NCBI GenBank assembly: GCA_037127475.1
Contig: CM073764.1
Coordinates: 67,361,523-67,425,522 of the forward strand
Length of the DNA stretch: 64,000 bases
Origin: Arma custos
Lineage: Eukaryota > Arthropoda > Insecta > Hemiptera > Pentatomidae
Direction: 5' to 3'
In this document: one piece after another, positions 33,959 to 45,100 of the stretch
Layout: each line of letters opens with the position of its first letter
Position numbering within the stretch: the stretch's first letter is position 1
Notes under the pieces: model-generated
The model's database searches: none
Told to the model about the DNA's origin: nothing
Seen by the model: only the letters and a program-made list of their open reading frames with translations
Program-made: the position numbers and the translations under genes

Positions 33959-34780
33959 GGGAAGAGTGGGGCAAGACGGGGTACCGTAAGATGGGGTAGA
34001 TAACCTCCTGACATTGTAAGTGCTGTAACCTAGCGGAGAACGGCATTATTAGTAGTAGGGTACTGTAAAGAAAGCTTCCAATAGGTGGGGGCCAGTTTGA
34101 GTGAACAGTTTGTCTTGTGTACATATTTTTGTGCCGAATGTTACAATATCATCATAAAGTAGTTTTGTTCAGTGCCAGATTACTTTTGATTACAGGTAAG
34201 CCACAACAACTTGTCAAACTACACTATATATCATTGGAAAGTGTACTTTTTAACCGGTCATTTTCATTATATTCAAGTCCAATCCTAACCTGAAAGAATC
34301 ATTTAATGCCAAAATAGTATGAGTGGGGCAAGATGGAGACATATCAATGGGGCATGATGGGGTATACCCAATCATATCTTACCTCATAAATCTTACCTCA
34401 TTGTTTCTCTACTATAGTATTTTGTTTTTTCAGGTTAGGACCACCTATAAGAGATGGTCCGGACGTACAAAAAGAAGACTAATCGTGGGGAATGGAACCC
34501 TGAATCGATGAAAAATGCTATAGATGCTGTCATGAGGGGTGAAATGGGCTATAAAAGAGCAGCAGACTCTTTTCAAGTGCCGCAATCTACGTTAGAACGA
34601 CGTGTAAAACAGGCTAGGCAACAAAGCGAAAAAACTGATGATGTAGGTATAACCTTTGCGGAGTATATTAGTACTGGTAGCATTAGTAATGCAGTACCCT
34701 TGAGAAGACAATGCGTTCGGAATAAGGAAATATCCAACTGACTATTATTTCTGCTCCCTACACAGAATGCCAATGTTCAT
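33959..34780 (+). mobile_element. pogo-type DNA transposon fragment (copy C)
   Basis: After TA (33957-33958) the left end reads GGGAAGAGTGGGGCAAGACG. The motif GGGGCAAGATGG/GGGGCATGATGG is repeated near 34325-34365, which may represent subterminal binding sites. A non-coding exon ends at ACAG|GTAAG (34196) and an acceptor TTTTTTCAG lies at 34433. The right end is missing; an RTE fragment starts near 34790. Confidence 0.6.
34454..34741 (+). pseudogene. pogo-type transposase psq DNA-binding exon (copy C)
   Basis: MVRTYKKKTNRGEWNPESMK, then AVMRGEMGYKRAADSF and VPQSTLERRVKQARQQ, is a psq helix-turn-helix. A possible donor GAT|GTAGGT lies at 34643; residues after it show no similarity to the other copies. 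The CENP-B-type helix-turn-helix and the catalytic domain are missing. Confidence 0.7.
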
Positions 34781-34789
34781 ATCCTGGAC

Positions 34790-34930
34790 CTTTATTATAT
34801 ATTACGGAAAAACCGGTCGCGAACCTAGAGATGAGTTTGTAAAGCTATTGTGCTTAGTAATGAACGAATTCCTAAAAAGTTAATAATAAGAGTTAAGTGG
34901 TAGACCAGAGCGTCGATGGGAGGATAGCCC
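34790..34930 (+). pseudogene. RTE-like LINE fragment, left piece
   Basis: TTAGTAATGAACGAATTCCTAA...GTAGACCAGAGCGTCGATGG corresponds to 24020-24110 (LSNERIPK...GRPRR). It continues after the Harbinger insertion at 39370-39450. Confidence 0.65.
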
Positions 34931-35308
34931 TAAAGCTACGTCCACACTACTAGACCGTTGCTGAGACCTGGGCTCAGAGACGCGGATTAACTGGTCTAGC
35001 TAGGCGGTTGCGGAGCCGCTGCTGAGACTAAGGGCCGACGCACACGGATCGATCGAAGACGCGTCGAGAGGTTCGCGCGTCTTGCTCGTCATGTACGAAC
35101 CCTGCGGCACAAGCGATTGCCCTCCGCACACAAGTCGAGTTTATTCGCATTTTCCAACCAGGAACGTACTCAGTGCATTCATTGACCTTTTTGTTTTTAA
35201 ATATCAATCAAAATGGCTATTTCGATCTGTGAATATTTGTATATTTCTAATCAGCATTAATAATATACGGTATTTTTGCATTTTTAGTTTAATTTGTATA
35301 AACTTACA

Positions 35309-35495
35309 ATGAGCAGTTCAAGTTCAAGTGATGAGGAGGACTTTGTAATGTTTTTATGGCACCGACAAATGAAAAGGAATAAACGAAGATTATGGGTGCA
35401 TCCTTATATTGAACGCAATTTTCATAAACAGTTATTCGTTGGTGCAAGAGAACTGCAACAAAGTGACGCTAAATTTAGGAGCCGGATTAGTCTCG
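35309..35495 (+). pseudogene. Harbinger nuclease, N-terminal exon
   Basis: The ATG at 35309 opens SSSSSSDEEDFVMFLWHRQM and then RRLWVHPYIERNFHKQLFVG and ARELQQSDAKF, the characteristic N-terminus of insect Harbinger nucleases. The similarity ends at about 35477, where a long inverted repeat (35478-35905) begins, so the exon is cut off. Confidence 0.7.
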
Positions 35496-35905
35496 TCTAG
35501 AGTCCACACTACTATTTCAGTTTCTAGACCAATCCTAGCCAATACACCATGGAGAGAATTGTTTTGTGAGGAATGATTTCGTGCTTTATGCTTTAAAAAA
35601 TACAAAATAAAATATTTAATGGCCTGTTATTACTTACTTATATTAACATTCTTGCATTTCCCACAATCAACGAATATATAATATTTTTTCAAAGTTCAGT
35701 AAAAAAACAAAACAATTGCGATCAATGAAGAAAATAGTGAAAATCAAAAACTAACTATTTTAGTTCTTTTTTATTTTTGAAGAATTTACAAGTTCAGTTA
35801 AATGCTCAAAACCTATAAATTAAAAAATTACAATAAAAGTTTATTTAAAAATAAACACGTTATATAGAACAGTTTTTATGTTTTGTTTTTTTATACAGCT
35901 TCTCA
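35478..35905. repeat. Inverted repeat inside the Harbinger element, left arm
   Basis: Reverse complement of about 38829-39255: CGGATTAGTCTCGTCTAGAG against the mirror sequence at 39233-39258, and on through ACCATGGAGAGAATTGTTTTG and TTTCCCACAATCAACG. Its outer end GTCCACACTACT resembles the Harbinger terminus, hinting at a second, internal Harbinger derivative. Confidence 0.8.
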
Positions 35906-36198
35906 AGGAAATCAGAAAGAATACAAAATTACATTTTAAAAATGACTAGAATTATAAAATTATACTTAAAAATTGTTTCTAGGAATTTCGCTTTATTTTG
36001 AACAATCTCATAATCCCTATCACGCATAATTGCATTTAGCACGGATTTCACTTCCAAACCATTATTCACATTAAAACAACTTTTTTTCGGCTATAATGAC
36101 ATAAAATATAAGATAGCACACTGAAATAAAATGAATATATGCAAGAAATAGAAAAGTAAAAACTGATGCAATGATTAAAGGTCGTGCTTATCTGTCAT
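35895..36198. repeat. Direct repeat D3, copy 1
   Basis: About 300 bp repeated at 36430-36728 in the same orientation (TGCATTTAGCACGGATTTCAC, AAGATAGCACACTGAAATAA, TGATGCAATGATTAAAGGTC). Minus-strand reading gives a short fragment containing KSVLNA in both, of unknown identity. Confidence 0.75.
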
Positions 36199-36429
36199 AT
36201 AAAAATCTAATTTCAGTAATGGTTTAAATAAAGTGCAAGTTCAATTTATACGCTAGTTTGAATTACCAATAAAATAAAATTTAATTTAATAATTAAAAAT
36301 AAATTATTTAAAAAAATGACGAATGTATGCGCGTATTTCTCAAATACACTATTTCTTACCTAACCATTTATTGTAGGAATTTTCGATCAAGACTGTTGTA
36401 GGATTGGGAAAAAAGAAGATGGAAATAAA

Positions 36430-36728
36430 AGTTTATTCTCAAGAAACTCAGAAAAAATACAAATTTACATTTAAAAAACGACAAGGTACATTAAATTATA
36501 TTTAACAATTATTTTCAGGAAAGTCGCGATATCTTAATCAATTTCATCGTCTTTATCACATATAAATGCATTTAGCACAGATTTCACGTCTAAAGCATTA
36601 TTCAAATTAAAAATATATTTCTCGACTATAATAATAGAAAATAAGATAGCACACTGAAATAAAATACAAATTTGCAAGAAACAGAAAATTAAAAGACTGA
36701 TGCAATGATTAAAGGTCGCGCTTATCTG
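36430..36728. repeat. Direct repeat D3, copy 2
   Basis: Second unit, ending AAAGGTCGCGCTTATCTGA just 3' of the MADF gene stop. See 35895-36198. Confidence 0.75.
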
Positions 36729-36743
36729 AAAAAAAAAAAAAAA

Positions 36744-38225
36744 CTAATAGTCTACGAGTTCCAACGCTCTTCTTTTGAACTTTCTCAGCTGCACATCGTT
36801 CATTTGAACGAGGTCCGGCATGAGACTTAGCAAGAAATGCCTTATCCCTTCCTCCCTGCTGATGCCTTCCTTGGGTGCTAGTTTAGCCTTCTTAGTAGCA
36901 AAATAGTCGGAGAATGCTTGTTCTGCATCTCCTAGTGCTCGTCCACATTTTCTCTTTCTGATAGGGTAGCCATGAGGTCCTCTTGTGCCAGTACTTGGTT
37001 CTGGCGTTGCTTGGTCCTGCTGAGTAGGTGCTGGCGAAGCAATTTCAGGGGAACCAATCACAGGGGAAGCAATTTCAGGGGAAGCCAAATCCTCTGTCGA
37101 GAGGGTTTCTTCCTCCTGACCAACATCGACCTCACATCCTTCAGGTGTTGGGGATGAAGAAGGCAAATTCCCGCTCGGGTTTCCAGCCACTTTTATGAAT
37201 GGAATCGCAAATTGCATAGCTTCCATCAAGTGGTACGGTCTTTTTCCAGTCCTACCACTACCACTTTGCTTTGGCTTGAGGTTCTTAGCGAATGTACTTC
37301 TCAAGTTCCTCCATTTTTCCTTGCATTCGCTCACTGTAACATAGAGAAACAAATAATTAGATAGGTACAGACTATCACCTGTTTTAATAAATATTTATCA
37401 CAAATTTGTCTGGGTTTTTTTCTCAGGTATTTGGCTACAGGTTGCACATTCGTTTCATTAGGACTGTACTTTTGCCGTGGAGAGACAACAGTTGGAAAAA
37501 TATTGTCTGACACGACCAAGATTATATGGAATACACTGAGACATATGTACATGCCATGCCCTTCAAGTAACCAATGAAAAGCTATTGACCAACGTTTTCA
37601 AACCCTTTGGAACCTTCCAAATTGTATAGGTGCTTTGGATGGCAAGCACATCCGCATAGAAAATGTGCTATGTTTGTTTCCGTATTACTTTGTAGGAGAT
37701 GAAGCCTTTTTATTATCACGATATTTAATGAGACCTTACTCAAAACGTATTCTTGATAATAAAAAACGAATTTTCAACTATAGGTTAAACCGGGGTAGAA
37801 AAACAATTGATTGCACGTTCGGAATGATGACGGAAAAATTTCAAGTACTCAGCACAGCGATACGTTGCAGAGATAATGATAGATACAATTAATAATATTA
37901 TAAAATGTGTTTGCGTGCTACATAATTATGTTAGAAAGAGCGAAGGGTGTCAATATAAACCGCAGCAGGCAGAAGAACAGGCTACTACAGTTTGTGCAAA
38001 CTTTGTTTATTTTTGTAAAATAATTATAACTTTTCTGATTGTGTACGTTTATGATTCTACATATTAAAGGCATTTGATACTGTGTGTGTGTGTATTTTGT
38101 GAATACCTAAATAAACCATAAATAAGGGTAGAAGAGGGTCAGTAGATTCTTTACCTGACATTTTCATTTCCGTTGCTACCTGGTTCCAGGCCTGCCGTTC
38201 AAAAATGTGGGACCACCTCAGTTTT
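36744..38225 (-). CDS. MADF-BESS protein of the Harbinger element, 5'-incomplete
   Basis: Two minus-strand exons: about 38225-38153 (WSHIFERQAWNQVATEMKMS) and 37333-36744, joined by a GTAAAG donor and a TTACAG acceptor so that ATGTCAG|TGAGC gives MSVSECKEKWRNLRSTF. Together they supply the second half of a MADF domain. A basic stretch (YPIRKRKCGR) follows a Pro/Ser/Glu linker with repeated EIASP units, and the C-terminus is a BESS motif (HFLLSLMPDLVQMNDVQLRK then FKRRALEL). The first MADF helices are missing upstream of 38225, so the gene is truncated. Role: presumed DNA-binding partner of the nuclease. Confidence 0.7.
37437..38005 (+). pseudogene. Harbinger nuclease C-terminal half, deleted and frameshifted
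   Basis: After an acceptor TTTCTCAG the exon reads YLATGCTFVSLGLYF, then WNLPNCIGALDGKHIRIEN with the first catalytic Asp. It jumps to FVGDEAFLLSRYLMRPYSKR, skipping the region of the second Asp. IFNYRLNRGRKTIDCTFGMM follows, then a frameshift, then NIIKCVCVLHNYVR. An in-frame stop lies after PCPSSNQ. No active nuclease can result. Confidence 0.75.
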
Positions 38226-38828
38226 CAACTAACATTTTTATTTTAGAATATTTACAATATAAAATTTCAAAAAAAGTAAAAAAAAAACTAAAATTATTTT
38301 TGAACTTAAATTTTAACTCAATCATAGTACATTAATAATCAACCAGTGTCGCCTCATCAACAGTACAATGGAAATATAATATTTGCAAAGAAAAAACAAT
38401 TATTCAATGTCAAATTTTCCTGCTGTTGCCACCTCGATTTTCTTTTTCTGACTTATTTTATTTTTAAGTTCATGTTTATCTTTGTAAATAATTACGAATA
38501 CACAATTGTTTTTTATTTGCAAACATTTATTAGAGGTAACACAGGTTAAATTTAAAAAAAATAACCTCCATGACGCAGAAACGTGCGTTTCGCTCGATGT
38601 TTCCCGTTCCAAACCAATCGCAAGAGACGAGAGTTGCACAAGACGAGGATTCTTGCGGCTCTAGACGACCAGTGAACGCCCTGTCTGCGGAGCTCTATGC
38701 AACAACGAAGGAAGTTGAGTGGAGGGGGAAGACGAGTACAACGCGCGAACCTCTCGACTCGTCTTCGATCGACCCTAAGGGCTCCGTAGACAGGGCATTC
38801 ACTGGTCGTCTAGATTCTTTCTGATTTC

Positions 38829-39255
38829 CTTGAGAAGCTGTATAAAAAACAAAACAAAAAAAAAACTGTTCTATATAACGTGTTTATTTTTAAAAAAACT
38901 TTTATTGTAATTTTTTAATTTATAGGTTTTGAGCATTTAACTGAACTTGTTAATTCTTCATAAATACAAAAGTTCTAAAATAGTTTTTGATTTTCACTAT
39001 TTTCTTCATTGATCGCATTTTGTTTGTCGTTTTGTTTTTTTACTGAACTTTGAAAAAATATTATATATTCGTTGATTGTGGGAAATGCAAGAAGGTTAAT
39101 ATAAGTAAGTAATAACAAGCTATAAAATGTTTAAATATTTTATTTTTTAAAGCATAAAGCACGAAATCATTCCTCACAAAACAATGCTCTCCATGGTGTA
39201 TTGGCTAGGATTGGTCTAGGAACTGAAATAGTAGTGTGGACGCTAGACGAGACTA
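38829..39255. repeat. Inverted repeat inside the Harbinger element, right arm
   Basis: Mirror of 35478-35905. Immediately inside it, ACGCGCGAACCTCTCGAC...CTTCGATCGACCC (38739-38776) mirrors the segment at 35054-35086. Confidence 0.8.
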
Positions 39256-39369
39256 ATCCGGCTGCTCCTAGGCCGTTGCTGAGGCTGTTGCTTAGGCCGT
39301 TGCTGAGACGGACTAAGGTTTGTCTCGTCTATTGCCTAGCAAATGTCTCATAGTGTGGACGTAGCTTAA

Positions 39370-39450
39370 GATTTGGACTTGGATCCTTTGTCGGAAGTTT
39401 GTTAGCGGAGTTTAGTGGTACCGGCATCAATCCTTCGGGTCCGATAAATA
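39370..39450 (+). pseudogene. RTE-like LINE fragment, right piece
   Basis: TTGGACTTGGATCC...GGTACCGGCATCAATCCTTC corresponds to about 24133-24215 (DLGL...VLASSLR). It continues the piece ending at 34930. Confidence 0.65.
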
Positions 39451-41060
39451 TGATTCTTATTTTTATTCATATAAAGAAGAAACAGGAGAATGTGATTAAT
39501 TAATTATTAGAAATGAGTCAATATATACATCTTGAGTAAAATATTAGTTGGCGTCATGTTTCATTTCTTCAGAAGATTTTATAAAAAATAAAACTGAAAT
39601 GAATGACAAAGGATCGCGAAATTCAGCTGAATTTTAGAATAAATGCTAGAATGAAATATATACATAATCATTTAGACCTTATTATTACAAACAACAGACA
39701 ACGTATTTACGTATTGTTTGATTATCCACACCAAATACACTTTATTTTGTTCTTAGCTCTAAAATGCTTTTAAAATTTATTTACTTTATAGGTATGCATG
39801 TAGTCAAATATAACTAAAGACTGTTCAATATCCTAACATTAGTAATTTAAGCATAATATATGTTAAATCTGAAGAAATATGTGGAAATATAAGGAGAATA
39901 AAATTTCAGAAACGTGAAGGAAATTAATTTGTGTCTGAATTAGTTTATAATGATTTATAATAATTATTAAATTAATGTCATATTATTAATTTTCTAGAGA
40001 TCGAAATCCTTAAATCACAATCGTGATTTATTGAAACGATTAAAACGAACAGAAAGCAGTATTTTGTTAGCTTACTTTTTGAATTAAAAAAAAAAATCAA
40101 TCTGATTTAATGTTTATACAAAATTAATTTTTTACTGTTCAATTAATTTTAATTAAAATTTTATTATTTTATTTTTACAATTGATAATGTTTTATTTATT
40201 AGAGGTATTGCGATATTTTAGTCATTATTTTGTACATCCCAAAGTGAGCCTATTAGGTATTGCTTTGAGATATTGAGTATTTTACGTTAAATGAAATCAT
40301 TTTTTTATTTTATATTTAACGGTCTTTTCAATAGAAAACATAATTTGTAGTTTATAATAAAAAAATTCTTAATCTTGTTTCACAGCATTATCTATAAAAA
40401 TAAACAATTCCTTGACAATCCTAAATTCTAAATATTGGAATAAGATGTTTTATTTTTAAATCTACAAATTCAGGTCTTTCCATTTAAAATAGAAAACTTT
40501 GCTGTATTTTGTCTAACGGCGCAAAGAAATTAGATAGATTAGTATTGTCAATTTTTAAGAATATTTCTAATTTAGCAGATCGAACCGGACCAAAAATATT
40601 TTCTTCCAGATATATAATCAAGGTCAACTATTATCATTCAAGAAGAAAAATATTTTTATGTAATAGAGAACAAAACAAAAAAAAAATATGGCTAAATGAT
40701 ATATTATAGTACGATTTTTATTAATTTTTTTATTGTAGGGAATTTGATTTTCTGTCATATGAAGATTTTTATGATTAGCAACATCATATATCTCTAATAA
40801 AATATTCGTTAAGTGTTTTCCTTATTTTTAAGGAATGCTGTATATTTAGGAATAAAAGACTTGAGCAAAGATTTATAAACCTATTTTTAACTTTTGGAAG
40901 TGAATATAATAAATTATTCGGTCATTACGCGGAGAGTACTTTCGGTTACTTCAACTATGCTACCATATTGTATTTTGTACTATACTACTATAAAATATAC
41001 AGTACTATATTACTATAAAGTATGAAGTACTATACTACTACATAGTATTTAGGACTATAC
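39451..41060. other. AT-rich stretch with no recognised feature
   Basis: No coding motif found; the 66-codon frame at 40509 shows nothing recognisable. The last 80 bp is a degenerate TACTATACTACTATAAA repeat next to the pogo element. Confidence 0.35.
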
Positions 41061-41325
41061 TGATATAGGGGAGACCTGGGCAAAGTGGCCAGAGGCCAGG
41101 CTATTAGGTCCGTAAGGTGCTGCTCCCTAGCGTCAGTCACGGTAACTACATCGCCAGTAGGACGCCATTAGTTATCTGAGGAAGTTTGGATGCGATGCGT
41201 TTGTCAGTTTTATAAAGAAAACATTGGTTTTTACTACTGCTGATCTAAGGTGCGTGCCTTACACTATTCGTTTTGTACTTTACTATGATTTTCTTAAGTT
41301 AATCAACCACATTGCCTAAGAATAG

Positions 41326-42036
41326 TGTTACGGGCGTACAAGGGAAGGCGGAAGCGGGGGATTAGCGGCTTAACTCCGTCAGCGGGAGACGTTTAAATAG
41401 GATTAAGACTGTTCTAGATCGTCTTCTTTTGTCGGAAAAGGATTAAGAAGATTCCGGAATTGCCTGGCCCTTTCGTGTTCTGGAATGTTCGGCCTTACCT
41501 CTATAAAAAGACTTCCGTCACCTCGAGTCAGTCAGTCTTAGCCTGAGAGTAGACCAGTGAAGATCTGTGATAATTGTAATAAGTGAGTGTCAGTGTGATA
41601 AACTAGTCAGTGTTGAACCGGCCCGTGTAATAAGTGTATCAGTGAACTGTGACAGTCTCGCGAGTGTAATAAACTGTTTCTGTTTGTTACTGTGTGTCAG
41701 TTTGTGATACTTGAAGAATCTTACGGTCGGTGGACTAGTGAACTGTAAGTGTTAATTATTAGTTATAAATTGTAGTGTAATTTTATAATATTCATAGAAA
41801 CTATTGTAACTAGTTAAGCTATCTAGAATTAGTAAAATCTTATATTATTGTAATAATTAAATAGGAGTTAGGCCTAGATGATAATATTTAGAATATTGTT
41901 ATTATAAATTTATATTAGTTCAATAATTTAATTGTTAATAGTTTAATTGTATCCTTTTTATCATTTTGTTAATAAATATTAGTATCTTTAATTAAGGGAT
42001 TGTTTAATTCATTTTAATACCCAGTAGCCCGTAACA
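41326..42036 (+). repeat. 5' LTR
   Basis: 711 bp, TG...CA ends. It contains a TATA-like TCTATAAAAAG at about 41500 with an initiator-like TCAGTC about 28 bp downstream, and AATAAATATT near the 3' end as a candidate poly(A) signal. Confidence 0.95.
41499..41535 (+). promoter_or_regulatory. Putative LTR core promoter
   Basis: TATAAAAAG followed at the canonical arthropod distance by TCAGTCAGTC (Inr-like). It would define the U3/R boundary near 41528. The same sequence occurs in the 3' LTR. Confidence 0.55.
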
Positions 42037-42039
42037 AAT

Positions 42040-42057
42040 TGGTGTCAGAAGTGGGAT
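42040..42057 (+). other. Primer-binding site (tRNA-Leu type)
   Basis: TGGTGTCAGAAGTGGGAT, three bases after the 5' LTR, is complementary to the 3' end (ATCCCACTTCTGACA plus CCA) typical of animal tRNA-Leu genes. The match is full length from memory of that tRNA end and was not checked against this genome. Confidence 0.75.
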
Positions 42058-42125
42058 AATTGTGTAATTGCTATTATTTTGCATTTGGTCTTGTATTTTG
42101 TAATTATTGGACTACTGTATGAAGA

Positions 42126-45100
42126 ATGGCTTCTAAAAGTGTTAAGTTAATTGATTTAAAAGTTGCGGATTTGAAACGTGAATTGGAGGAACGTGATCTT
42201 GATTGTTCCGGAACTAAAAGTGTACTGCAAGAGCGCTTGCGTCAATTTTTTGTAGATTTAGGGGAAAATCCAGATGACGTTCTGTTTGAAACTGATTTAA
42301 GCAGGTTGTCTGCAACTTTTAAAAATGAGTTAAGCAATGTAGAAAATAAGCTAGGTAGTGAGTTAAGCAATGTAGAAAATAAACTAGGTAATGTACAGAA
42401 TGAATTAGGTACTGTTAAAAATGAGTTAAGCAATGTTAAAAATGAGCTAGGTAATGAATTAGGTACTGTGAAAAGTGATTTATTGGATACATTAGAGTCT
42501 AAGTTAGGCATATTAGAGAATAAGTTAATGGAAAATGTTGAGAATAAGTTAGCTAATGTAGATAATAAGTTAGCCGATGTAAATAATGAAGTAGCTAATT
42601 TTGGTAATAAGTTAGCCGATGTAAATAATAAAGTGGCTAATGTAGAATCCAGGTTAGGGGAAGAACTGAACTCAATTAAAGACGAACTTAGGCTAAGAGT
42701 CGAGGCTCTCGAGGGACGTATGAGCAACCCACCGAAGGACGACACTGACCTTTCCTCCGAGGGCAGCCTTCATAAAACCAATATGCCCGCCAATTCAGGG
42801 ACGCCACCAACTCACAACACCATTCCAGTGTTCGACGGAAAGACGCCGTGGGAGGACTACATGACTCTCTTCGAGACTGCGGCTTCGATCCACCGGTGGT
42901 CGAAAGAGACCCAAGCTTCAGCTTTGTGCCTGGCCTTGCGGGGAGACGCCTTGGGAGTACTGCAGGGGATGCCACTGTCGGAGCGGTCTAACTACGGGGA
43001 GCTGGTTAGAAGACTGGAGATGCGTTTCGGCCACCGCCACATGGACCAGCTATATCGCTCACAGCTGAGAAGCAGGATCCAGAAGACCAACGAGACTCTA
43101 CAGGAATTTGAAGCAGACATTGCACGGCTGGTGAGGAATGCTTACCCATCGGTCACCGATGATGTCTACGAGAGCCTGGCTGTCGACAAATTCCTGGATG
43201 GACTTCGGGACCCTGAGACGCAACAAGCAGTGAAGCTCGCCCGGCCAAAGACTTTGGGAGACGCATTATCTCAGGCCATGGAGTTCGAGGCTGTCAGGCA
43301 GTCAGTACGGGGCCATGCACGTGTTCGAGCAGCAGAAGCGGAGCCTCATGTGATCCCTAGCGTCGAAGACATAGTGACAAAGGTTTTGGAGGCCCTCAGG
43401 ACCCGTAAGAAAGAGATACGCTGTTGGAGCTGCGGCCAAATTGGACACCCTAGAAGCAAGTGTCCATCCAAGAAGCAAGAAAAGCCACAGGAACGAAGTA
43501 GGGTTGATGGGGAGGAACAACTATCAACCCGCTACGTCAGAGGCCCGAGGAAGACCAGTAGAGTTGCGTCTTTAGGGAGCAGAACGAACAGCTTCTACGT
43601 TGATGGGAAGGTGAACGGGCAGCTGCGAAGTCTGCTACTGGATACCGGCGCAACCAAGACAATCTTGAGCTCAAAGACAGTTCCTGCTGAGAAGATGTTG
43701 CCAACGATTTGGACATTACGGACTGCCACAGGTGAGCTAGCCAAGGTCTACGGGGAGACAGTTGCCTACTTCATCATCGGGGGTCAACATCTGAAGCACC
43801 GCGCTCTCGTGGCAGATATTGATGAAGATGTCATATTGGGCACGGACTTGATGATCACATGCGGGATCAAGCTGGATATGGCAAGAGGTGTGATGACGCT
43901 GGGAGACGAAGAAGTCATCCTCCGGCAGGGAAAGGATATCTACGCACGAGTGCGCTTACTAGAAGACACCACTTTACCTTCTCGGAGCCAAATCATAACA
44001 CAGGGGACGGTCGAAGGACATCTACCTGAGGGTCAATGTGTGCTTCTTGAACCTGGAAAACAAGAAGAACAGGATATCGGACGCGGCGTACTGGTGGCTA
44101 GGTCTCTCATCAAGGTCGGACGTACCACTCCGATTCGGCTAATGAACCTGAACAGCTTCCCAGTAACGCTGAACAAAGGAACACCGGTAGGTGAATGTAC
44201 AACCGCTACCTCAGTGGTTCGTCAGCTGCAACGTCATCCCACCGAGCTGCGAGGACTGCCGGAAGAACTAACAGGATTTGTGGACGAATCCTGCCGGGAA
44301 CTCTCGCCTGAACAGAGCGAGGAAGTGAAGAAGATGATTATCCGATGGCAGGACGTCTTCGAGATCAGCCCAGGGCCACGGGGTAGAACGGATATCGTCC
44401 AGCACAGGATTGACACCGGGGATGCTAAGCCCATCCGACAGGTCCCGAGGAGGCTGCCGTTAGCCAAACGGGAGGACGCCGAGAAGATCATCAAGGATAT
44501 GGCGACTGATGGTGTCATTGAGCCTTCGAGTAGCCCCTGGATGTCTCCTGTTGTATTGGTGAAGAAGAAGGACGGCACGACGAGATTCTGCGTGGACTAC
44601 CGCCTTCTGAACAACGTCACCAAGAAAGACAGCTATCCGCTCCCCAGGATTGATGATACGCTGGACACCCTAGAGGGGTGTGAACTTTTCTCTACCTTGG
44701 ATCTCCGCAGTGGATATTGGCAGGTTGGATTGAAACCTGAAGATAAAGAGAAGACAGCGTTCTCGATTGGGACTGGACTCTGGCAATTTACAGTAATGCC
44801 ATTCGGACTTTGCAATGCTCCTGCAACATTTGAGAGGCTGATGGAAAGCGTGTTAAGAGGTCTCTCTTGGGAAATTTGCCTGGTATACCTAGATGACATC
44901 ATTGTGCTGGGAAAGTCCTTCGCTCACCATCTGAACAATCTGGAGAAGGTCTTCGAACGACTGCGTGCAGCGAACCTAAAATTGAACCCGAAGAAGTGTC
45001 ATCTCTTCCGAAGGCATGTTGTGTCAGACAACGGAGTTGCCGTTGACCCAGAGAAGATTGCAGCGATCACCGACTGGCCAGTACCTCGAGATAAGCACCA

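Larger units (their letters stand above)
34934..39366. mobile_element. PIF/Harbinger element with both ends, internally deleted
   Basis: Ends AGCTACGTCCACACTA and TAGTGTGGACGTAGCT are perfect 16-bp inverted repeats, flanked by the 3-bp duplication TAA (34931-34933, 39367-39369), typical of PIF/Harbinger (TWA). Subterminal GCCGTTGCTGAGAC repeats occur at both ends. Genes follow the family plan: nuclease on the plus strand (35309 onward and 37437-38005), MADF partner on the minus strand (36744-38225). The flanks rejoin as an RTE LINE fragment. Confidence 0.85.
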
